Below are positions 58,595-64,000 of a stretch of DNA of 64,000 nucleotides, piece by piece. Position 1 is the first letter of the stretch, and each line of letters begins with the position of its first letter. The notes below the pieces were generated by a model. It saw nothing but the letters and a program-made list of their open reading frames with translations, was not told the origin of the DNA and searched no databases. The stretch comes from a virus. The stretch spans positions 1 through 64,000 of the IMG/VR virus record IMGVR_UViG_3300013137_000011. The stretch is one strand, 5' to 3'. The position numbers were made by a program, and so were the translations under genes.

Positions 58595-58823
58595 GTCTGG
58601 TCTGTTCCTCTAATTCCTTTTGCATAGCAGGAGTTAGTTTTATAGATAGACCGGAACTTTCATCACCTTTCTTGTCTTTCCCACTTCTTTTTGATTTCTC
58701 TAGTTCCTCATCTAAACATTTCTTTTGTATCAAATAATCCTGTTCTTCACAAAGTTCCGATATAAGTAACTGTTCGTCTGTTAATCCCCAGACTTCTCTA
58801 CTGAAGAGTCCGACTCCGTATCT
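58578..58823 (-). CDS. Frameshift extension of the tail assembly chaperone (gpT-like)
   Basis: The -1 frame within the end of the 58781 gene is open and reads RYGVGLFSREVWGLTDEQLL, then a charged helical region and LTPAMQKELEEQTRHV, ending at TAA 58578-58580 inside the tape measure start. It has no start codon. In many siphoviruses such a frame is made as a C-terminal extension by -1 shifting (gpG/gpGT). The A-rich slip point CAAAAAG is at 58828-58822. The 81-residue extension gives a fusion of about 328 residues that recruits the tape measure protein. Confidence 0.7.
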   Translation of the reverse strand, partial: RYGVGLFSREVWGLTDEQLLISELCEEQDYLIQKKCLDEELEKSKRSGKDKKGDESSGLSIKLTPAMQKELEEQTRHVRNK

Positions 58824-59563
58824 TTTTGCGTAGGATTGTCTTCTTCTGACTTCTGGGGATCTGATGAGTTTTTTAGTTCTTCCTCATCAATCATCAACTT
58901 AGTATAACATCCAACAAGATATCCCATTTCAGTTTCTTCAAGTCTATCTACAGAATCAATAGTCTTAAAAAATCTCTTCGAATGATTATCTGCATACTTG
59001 GTTTGTGCAAAAATCATCGCAATAGTTCTTGCTGCGATATACGACTCTCTATAAAGATCGTCCTCATAATGTTCGTAATCTGCATAAATTGAGTATGCAA
59101 GATACTTTCTATCAATATATACACCTTTAATAATATTTGATTCAACTACATTAAACAACTTCCAATCAATAGGTTTCTCTTCTTCATCCTTATTATCTGG
59201 ATCATCCTTCCAAAATAGTTTTAAAGTTCCTAAATCTGCTGAGTTATGCTCAATTGAATAGAATACATAATCATTAGTTTTCTTATTAGATTCATCATCC
59301 CTAAGAGGAGTGATTTCAACATGGGCTTTATTAGATTCAAGAGTTCCATCTTCCTTTGCTTTATTTAGAAGAGTCCTAAAAGCCTTCTTTTGAATTATTT
59401 TATCAGAATATCTTGGAGTATCCAGGAATAGTCTGTATTCTTTCTTGTTAATGTTTATTGTAACAATTCTATTAGGATTTTCGTCTGGATTTACAATATC
59501 CTGCAACGAACTAATATTTTCCGAATCAATAATCGGAAGTACCTTCTTTTCTTCTTCTGACAT
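58781..59563 (-). CDS. Tail assembly chaperone (gpG-like), 260 aa
   Basis: Follows TAGGAGG. Acidic with a folded part (RLFLDTPRYSDKIIQKKAF; WKLFNVVESNIIKGVYIDRK; RESYIAARTIAMIFAQTKYA) and a disordered Glu/Ser/Lys tail (SEEDNPTQKDTESDSSVEKS). Its place between tail tube and tape measure plus the overlapping -1 frame mark it as the gpG-type chaperone that keeps the tape measure soluble during tail assembly. Both forms are expected. Confidence 0.7.
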   Translation of the reverse strand: MSEEEKKVLPIIDSENISSLQDIVNPDENPNRIVTININKKEYRLFLDTPRYSDKIIQKKAFRTLLNKAKEDGTLESNKAHVEITPLRDDESNKKTNDYVFYSIEHNSADLGTLKLFWKDDPDNKDEEEKPIDWKLFNVVESNIIKGVYIDRKYLAYSIYADYEHYEDDLYRESYIAARTIAMIFAQTKYADNHSKRFFKTIDSVDRLEETEMGYLVGCYTKLMIDEEELKNSSDPQKSEEDNPTQKDTESDSSVEKSGD

Positions 59564-59631
59564 AATATCCTCCTAGTTTTTTATTACGACGAGGGTTTGA
59601 AATTATCTCGCCCTCGTCACAGATTCCATAC

Positions 59632-60426
59632 TTACAGAGCAGACTGGACCGCAGTACCGATGATAACAGTAGAACCAATATCAAGTCCGTGGAAAATCAC
59701 ACAGCCCTTTGCTCCAATGGCCTCTGCATCATCATAAGGCAGGAACTCGTAAGAAGGATCTGCGGTAACACCGTCATCTCCCTCTCTATCGGTGATGTCG
59801 ATATAATCAGTTCCTGCACCCTTATATCTAACATAAGCAATCGCAGAAGATTCATAAGTGCTACTAAACTGACTATCAGCACCGGCATGTGCCGTGCTAG
59901 AAGTAGTTCCAGCAGTATGATAAACCTTTCCTGCGAAAGTTCTTACTTCATCACATCTACCAGAAATCGTAAGCATAGTGGCGGCGCCAGTAGAATTAGT
60001 ATTGCCCTTATTATCCGCTTTACAATTTCTAAGATACTCAGTAGTAATAACCTTAGCAGTTCCTCTGCGAAGTTCAGATTCCGAAGCCTCTGGATGGCAG
60101 TACTCCTGTTGAAAATCAACGGGAAAACTATTAGCGATATTGAAATAGTTGTTAGCACTACTCGAAATATTGCCCCATCTCTGAAGATCGGCAAGATCCG
60201 TGAGTCTAAAATTACCACTCCAATTATATGAATTTCCCTGAGTCAGATACTTGGTTTTGAGAGATCCCTGCTCGGGACAATCAATCGAAGAACCTGCTTC
60301 ATTATTAGTAAGACTCTCTTTATGATAGAGTCTCTTAGTGGTTCCAGAATTAGGATCGACCGCCTTAGTGATGATATGGCTACCACCAATTCCAGGTACA
60401 TCGGTAAACTCGTTAGTTGCGCCCAT
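59632..60426 (-). CDS. Major tail tube protein
   Basis: 264 residues; gene lies just before the chaperone in transcription order. Beta-rich with a classic start MGATNEFTDVPGIGGSHI and segments NYFNIANSFPVDFQQEYCHP, YVRYKGAGTDYIDITDRE and YEFLPYDDAEAIGAKGCVIF. GC-rich codon style indicates very high expression. The major tail tube is the usual product at this location; no sheath gene is found beside it. Start has AAAGGAGG. Confidence 0.75.
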   Translation of the reverse strand: MGATNEFTDVPGIGGSHIITKAVDPNSGTTKRLYHKESLTNNEAGSSIDCPEQGSLKTKYLTQGNSYNWSGNFRLTDLADLQRWGNISSSANNYFNIANSFPVDFQQEYCHPEASESELRRGTAKVITTEYLRNCKADNKGNTNSTGAATMLTISGRCDEVRTFAGKVYHTAGTTSSTAHAGADSQFSSTYESSAIAYVRYKGAGTDYIDITDREGDDGVTADPSYEFLPYDDAEAIGAKGCVIFHGLDIGSTVIIGTAVQSAL

Positions 60427-60440
60427 TTATTTCCCTCCTT

Positions 60441-61145
60441 TCATTCGATATCATCAGGCAGTTTAACTTTTATAACCGCCGAACCTTCCATCCCATTTGC
60501 GAACCTTCCTGAATCTTCAATTCTATCTATTTTGACTCTACCAACTGTGATTATTCCGCTCGTAGAAATGGCAGGAGAGACTGAATAATCCTTTAGTTTG
60601 ATGTTAGAAGAAAGTGCTGATTTCAATTCTTCCTTGATTCCATCTCTTTGTGAGACATCGAAACTTCCATTCTTCCTAACATCTGCATAAAAACCAATCG
60701 ATAGAATCTTTGTATCCTCTACAGTACTTTTTCCCTGATCATACTCCTGATCTATTTCAGAATCTATTTCAAACCACACCGCAGGCGTGGAAACTTGCTC
60801 TTTGTCTATTTGATTAAATGTTTCTTGCCACGATAACATCAATACTGGTTTATATTGATATTCAATTTCTACATTTTGACTAGAATTTGATGCATTAAAT
60901 TGTAAGTTTGTGCTATTACCTTTTCCACCATAATTTATTACTGTATATTGATTGACCTGTGGATTTGAACTTACTCTTGTAAATCCATCTATATTATCAC
61001 TTCCAGAAATTACTCTATTCTTTAATAATGTTTTGGAAGTACTTATGCTAAATGGATTTTCAGAATAATTTCTAGTAGATAAGTATAAATCAATGTGATC
61101 ATAAATGGATCTTATTATATTATCTGCGTGTTGTTGTCTATTCAT
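60441..61145 (-). CDS. Tail completion/terminator-type protein, 234 aa
   Basis: Between a gp10-like protein and the tail tube. Starts MNRQQHADNIIRSIYDHIDL; then beta strands VEIEYQYKPVLMLSWQETF and ILSIGFYADVRKNGSFD. Size and neighbourhood suit a tail terminator or neck protein. No strong family match. Overlaps the gp10-like gene by 4 bases. Confidence 0.6.
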   Translation of the reverse strand: MNRQQHADNIIRSIYDHIDLYLSTRNYSENPFSISTSKTLLKNRVISGSDNIDGFTRVSSNPQVNQYTVINYGGKGNSTNLQFNASNSSQNVEIEYQYKPVLMLSWQETFNQIDKEQVSTPAVWFEIDSEIDQEYDQGKSTVEDTKILSIGFYADVRKNGSFDVSQRDGIKEELKSALSSNIKLKDYSVSPAISTSGIITVGRVKIDRIEDSGRFANGMEGSAVIKVKLPDDIE

Positions 61146-61873
61146 CTTCTTCTTATGATTGGAGTCAATCCCTGTTCAATTCCGCTTATTTGGAAGGCTG
61201 TCCTTGTATTTGCAAGATTATTTAAATCTCTCATTACTAATTCAGAAAATCTTCTAGTCAACGCTTCTGCTGATTCCATTATTCTTGTAACTACTTTTCT
61301 ATTTTTCCGCTCTCTTACTTTAAAATTTGTTCCAGTAGAAAATCTTATTCTGGTTTTACTTTCTGCTCCACCGTCACGAATCCTTTTGTATTCATATTTA
61401 CTTCCGGTTGGTTTTCCATTTATTACATGTCTTCTTATTTCTACTGTTTTATCTTGTTCGTCAAATTTCTTTTCAAAAAATATTATATTTCCTGCACTTA
61501 ATGGTTTCCTTCCCCTCTCCATAGCCTTCCAATAATCTATTGGTCTTTTTATGTATGTTTCAGAATGTTTTCCTTTACTGTATGTTACACTTTCTGAATA
61601 TTCTGGATCTATGAAAACATTCATAGACATTCCAGAAACTCTTCCAGACGATCTTATTTCTCTTGTTGGTTCCCCTACTTTTATCGATCTTGCAAGTATT
61701 CCGTAATGATATCCAGGTCCATCAGGTTTTAATATCGAATCTATTTTCTCTCTTATTTCAGTTGCTAGTGTTTTAAATCTATTAGTTAGTACATTCTGTA
61801 AATCTCTAGGAAATCTACCTAGTGTACTTGTTATCTCTTCAAGACTTATCTGAATTGATATTTTCGGAATCAT
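61142..61873 (-). CDS. HK97 gp10-like head-tail protein, 243 aa
   Basis: Helix start SLEEITSTLGRFPRDLQNVL, TEIREKIDSILKPDGPGYHY, then a beta part with the phrase YWKAMERGRKPLSAG. A small N-terminal helix with a variable beta domain and the G-rich AMERGRKP phrase are typical of the gp10-like neck family, also known from Siphoviridae connectors. Placed before the tail tube as expected. Confidence 0.65.
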   Translation of the reverse strand: MIPKISIQISLEEITSTLGRFPRDLQNVLTNRFKTLATEIREKIDSILKPDGPGYHYGILARSIKVGEPTREIRSSGRVSGMSMNVFIDPEYSESVTYSKGKHSETYIKRPIDYWKAMERGRKPLSAGNIIFFEKKFDEQDKTVEIRRHVINGKPTGSKYEYKRIRDGGAESKTRIRFSTGTNFKVRERKNRKVVTRIMESAEALTRRFSELVMRDLNNLANTRTAFQISGIEQGLTPIIRRR

Positions 61874-62312
61874 GTTCTTTCAATTCTCTTTGCATTTTAG
61901 GAGTAAGAAAGAGTATTAAAGACTTTTTAACAACAATTCCTACTGTTGTTAGAAGACAACTAAAATCTCTCCAAAGATCATTAGTCGAATCAAGAAACTT
62001 ATCTCTAATAGATTTCTTTTCTTCTATTGTAATAAACCAACCCTTATCACTTGAATTACTACCAACAGGAACACCATCCCTATTAGATTTAAGAACACTA
62101 TCAAGAAAGTTAAGAAAATACTTTTGCGTTCTTACCTTAATCCAAGTTTCAACATTATTATTAAGTTCTTCGTCAATTTCACCATCTTTTGCAATAAAAC
62201 TATCAGTCATTCCGTTTTTTACAATTTTCTTTTGTGTTGAGATTATTTTGCCATCTTTCCAAAAAGTCAATATCTGAATAGTTTTTTCCCAAATATTATC
62301 ATACTCTTTCAT
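61839..62312 (-). CDS. Head-tail region protein with shared C-terminal motif, 157 aa
   Basis: ATG 62312 is chosen because the upstream gene stops at 62314-62316 and AAAGGTC lies before it; the frame is open further upstream inside that gene. Helical, charged; C-terminus LILFLTPKMQRELKEHDSEN carries L-T-P-x-M-Q-(K/R)-E-L-x-E, also found in the chaperone frameshift extension. Overlaps the gp10-like gene by 35 bases. Family not recognised. Confidence 0.65.
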   Translation of the reverse strand: MKEYDNIWEKTIQILTFWKDGKIISTQKKIVKNGMTDSFIAKDGEIDEELNNNVETWIKVRTQKYFLNFLDSVLKSNRDGVPVGSNSSDKGWFITIEEKKSIRDKFLDSTNDLWRDFSCLLTTVGIVVKKSLILFLTPKMQRELKEHDSENINSDKS

Positions 62313-62313
62313 A

Positions 62314-62769
62314 TTAATTAGTTGACCTTTCTTTAATATTAAACAAAGCAGCAAATAAATATGGATCGTTATCTCCTACATTAAAACCTGGTTGAATTTT
62401 ATGAAGTATATATCTTTCATCATTATAGATCAATTCTGTGGTATTTTTAAAGTCTTCAAAATCATCGTATTTACCAACTATTAACAAATCTCCTTCAAGT
62501 TTTAATCCAAGTCTGGTGAATATCTTTTCTTCAAATGGATTTGTTACTGTATTTCTGCTTAATGATGCTACATATCTTGCAAGTACACGTTTTGATTTTA
62601 GGGTTTCTGTTTCAGAGAATCCACTATTAAATGGATTTGAGTCTTGAACAGTATCTGTAGTTCTAGTAGAAACTAATATCGAAACGTCTTGACCATCACC
62701 CAACTTTCTTATGAAAGTAGATTTTATTCCTTTATGTACCTGCGAAGTTATAAATCCTCTTGTTATCAT
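62314..62769 (-). CDS. Head-tail connector-type protein, 151 aa
   Basis: Between an adaptor-like protein and the 157 aa protein. Beta-rich: GDGQDVSILVSTRTTDTVQD, KIFTRLGLKLEGDLLIVGKY and EDFKNTTELIYNDERYILHK, resembling head-tail joining proteins of the stopper group. Function is inferred from gene order. Confidence 0.6.
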   Translation of the reverse strand: MITRGFITSQVHKGIKSTFIRKLGDGQDVSILVSTRTTDTVQDSNPFNSGFSETETLKSKRVLARYVASLSRNTVTNPFEEKIFTRLGLKLEGDLLIVGKYDDFEDFKNTTELIYNDERYILHKIQPGFNVGDNDPYLFAALFNIKERSTN

Positions 62770-62776
62770 TTTATCC

Positions 62777-63235
62777 TCAGTACTTGGTATCTAATCCAAT
62801 CGACCCAAGACTAGGTTTATCATAAACATCGTGAATACTTGCCATATGATCTGCCAAATCACTCTCAAGTTCCCTAATAATTTCTTTTCTATTCTTAGCA
62901 AGATCACGAGTATCTATAGTTCCAGAAATATCTTGATTATATACGCTATTATTCTGATCTTCAAAACGCTGAGATTTAGATATAGCCATTTGAGTTGCTA
63001 TAGATAAAGTTTGCAAATAATTATCGATATTTATATCTCCAGAAACTTCTACATTGAATCCACTATCTTCACTAACATACCATCCTTCACATGTTTCTGG
63101 ATATAAATCTCTTAAAATTCTGACACCCTGGAAAATCTTATTTCCAAGAAATGAAGCACTATAAGTATAAGGTTCAGTAGTATCTGCTATATCCTCTCTT
63201 ACTCTAGTGACAATATCAGAATAACTAATCGCCAT
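62777..63235 (-). CDS. Head-tail adaptor-like protein, 152 aa
   Basis: Helical: SYSDIVTRVREDIADTTEPY, QGVRILRDLYPETCEGWYVS, NYLQTLSIATQMAISKSQRF and KNRKEIIRELESDLADHMAS. All-alpha head-tail connector proteins (gp6-like) have this outline and come directly after the capsid genes. Stop of the next gene upstream overlaps the start by 1 base. Confidence 0.65.
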   Translation of the reverse strand: MAISYSDIVTRVREDIADTTEPYTYSASFLGNKIFQGVRILRDLYPETCEGWYVSEDSGFNVEVSGDINIDNYLQTLSIATQMAISKSQRFEDQNNSVYNQDISGTIDTRDLAKNRKEIIRELESDLADHMASIHDVYDKPSLGSIGLDTKY

Positions 63236-63627
63236 TACTTGCCTGCCCTATTCTTTCCAATCTTAGCCATTCTATCGTACTCTGCCTTAACAGCAAGTCT
63301 CGCATTTTGATTAGCAGGAATAACTTTATAATCTCTAATAAGTTCATTCTTGAGAAACTTTCTTCTTTGAATACTATCCATTTGTCCTCTTCTAATCAGA
63401 TCAACAAGATCAAAACTTTCTCCTGCCTCAATCATTTCCTTGTGAAGTCCAGAAAGATTAAGTTTAGCATCTCCAAACTTAATCTTAGTTGCTTTAGGAT
63501 TTTGCTGGATACCTCCACACCATACAAAAAGTTCACTAGTATCATCAACTGTTACGGTGTGTTCAAGTTTCTGTGCGGCAAGTTCAATGGAGAGCGGAGC
63601 GTCAATTATTTTTTGTGCAGTAGCCAT
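63235..63627 (-). CDS. Hypothetical connector-region protein, 130 aa
   Basis: ATG 63627 follows GAAGGAAGG; an extension to GTG 63702 is possible but overlaps the small basic gene. Helical: SIELAAQKLEHTVTVDDTSE, LVDLIRRGQMDSIQRRKFLK and ANQNARLAVKAEYDRMAKIG. Family not recognised; location beside the capsid suggests a head-completion or capsid-associated protein. Confidence 0.65.
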   Translation of the reverse strand: MATAQKIIDAPLSIELAAQKLEHTVTVDDTSELFVWCGGIQQNPKATKIKFGDAKLNLSGLHKEMIEAGESFDLVDLIRRGQMDSIQRRKFLKNELIRDYKVIPANQNARLAVKAEYDRMAKIGKNRAGK

Positions 63628-63658
63628 TTTATTATTCCTTCCTTCTTCTAAATAATTA

Positions 63659-63787
63659 TTATCTAAGTCCTCTAGAATATCCTCGAACTCTTCTATATCC
63701 ACGATTAAAACTTGTTCTCCTTCTATGATTAGAAACTAGATTTGCTTTTCTATTTGAAGATTTTTTTAGAGACAATCTTTTTTTCAT
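63659..63787 (-). CDS. Small arginine/lysine-rich protein, 42 aa
   Basis: Minus-strand ATG at 63787; no Shine-Dalgarno site is seen, only the hairpin at 63794-63822. Product MKKRLSLKKSSNRKANLVSN and then RRRTSFNRGYRRVRGYSRGL is extremely basic and would bind nucleic acid. The overlap with the next gene's extension is short. Either a real capsid-linked peptide or a chance frame. Confidence 0.45.
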   Translation of the reverse strand: MKKRLSLKKSSNRKANLVSNHRRRTSFNRGYRRVRGYSRGLR

Positions 63788-63793
63788 AGTTGT

Positions 63794-63822
63794 GCGGGAT
63801 TTTTGTGTTGGAGAAACCCCGC
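63794..63822. other. GC-rich hairpin after the capsid gene
   Basis: GCGGG (63794-63798) pairs with CCCGC (63818-63822) and the arms continue as ATTT / AAAC; loop is about 10 bases. On the minus strand it lies 14 bases beyond the capsid stop. No T tract follows, so an RNA-processing or mRNA-stability hairpin is more likely than a terminator. Confidence 0.45.
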
Positions 63823-63835
63823 AAAACCATAAGAC

Positions 63836-64000
63836 TTAACCTGATGCGTTGATCTTGTATCTGAAGAGAGTCTTGTCGGCAGCAACGATGCCAAGACTAA
63901 CCTTCATCACAAAATGCCATCCACGCAGAAGTTCTCTCATATCCTCCCAATCATAAACACTAATTCCGCCCTTCTGAGCGAACTTAATGCCTCCAATTTG
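63836..64000 (-). CDS. C-terminal end of a probable major capsid protein (partial)
   Basis: The open frame enters from the right edge and stops at TAA 63836-63838; 54 residues are seen, including ISVYDWEDMRELLRGWHFVM and LGIVAADKTLFRYKINASG. GC-rich codons like the tail tube show very high expression. Location just before head-tail genes fits the major capsid protein, but the fragment is too short to confirm the family. Confidence 0.6.
   Translation of the reverse strand, partial: QIGGIKFAQKGGISVYDWEDMRELLRGWHFVMKVSLGIVAADKTLFRYKINASG

Noticed and set aside
1-64000. Prophage integration signs (integrase, att sites, host genes)
   Set aside because: None was found; tRNA genes at 7.2-7.4 kb are phage-type and complete, not an attachment site duplication.

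Overview
The window is part of an AT-rich tailed-phage genome (Caudoviricetes). Almost every gene is preceded by a strong AGGAGG-type ribosome binding site, genes overlap or abut, and no rRNA, integrase, transposase or ordinary host operon is visible. Strong Shine-Dalgarno sites and consensus sigma70-type promoters point to a bacterial host, perhaps a low-GC Gram-positive, but the sequence does not fix the host. No tail-sheath gene is seen between the connector genes and the tail tube, and the tape measure protein is very long (2446 aa), so I infer a long-tailed siphovirus.

Left half (about 1-36.8 kb, all plus strand) is the early/middle region. 0.1-7 kb holds unknown small genes, a SNF2-type helicase and a PcfJ-like protein. 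6.9-7.4 kb holds a structured leader and tRNA-Gln and tRNA-Leu. 7.4-11.5 kb holds a MoxR-type AAA+ ATPase and a VWA (CoxE-like) partner with small genes between them. 11.5-25 kb is the replication/recombination block: RuvB-like ATPase, a highly expressed unknown protein behind a consensus promoter, Rad52-like annealing protein, AEP primase-helicase, Cas4-like exonuclease, DNA methyltransferase, RuvC-like resolvase and a sliding clamp. 25-36.8 kb is accessory: many small Cys-rich (zinc-ribbon type) proteins, an EF-hand protein, a deleted MazG gene, ThyX, a PHP phosphoesterase, an L,D-transpeptidase-like protein, a GC-rich islet with a pentapeptide-repeat gene, an MT-A70 methyltransferase and a polysaccharide pyruvyl transferase. 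No DNA polymerase gene is visible in the window.

The two halves converge at 36.8-37.1 kb, where there are terminators, a minus-strand consensus-like promoter and a probable small RNA. The right half (37.1-64 kb, all minus strand) is the late region, transcribed leftward. Read from right to left it runs: C-terminus of a probable major capsid protein, small basic protein, head-tail connector genes, tail tube protein, tail assembly chaperone with a -1 frameshift extension, tape measure protein, baseplate/hub proteins, fibre proteins, an embedded set of glycosyl- and methyltransferases, a repeat-rich fibre and a holin-like membrane protein.

The most unusual points are: the -1 frameshift products (tail chaperone; a split zinc ribbon at an A7 run); several structured RNA elements, one with mutually exclusive helices covering a start codon; a MazG gene that lost its catalytic core; RuvB and RuvC homologues without a visible RuvA; a MoxR/VWA pair inside a phage; a large set of tiny Cys-rich proteins; and a sugar-modification cassette placed among the tail-fibre genes. 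All family calls come from reading motifs by eye; no database search was run.
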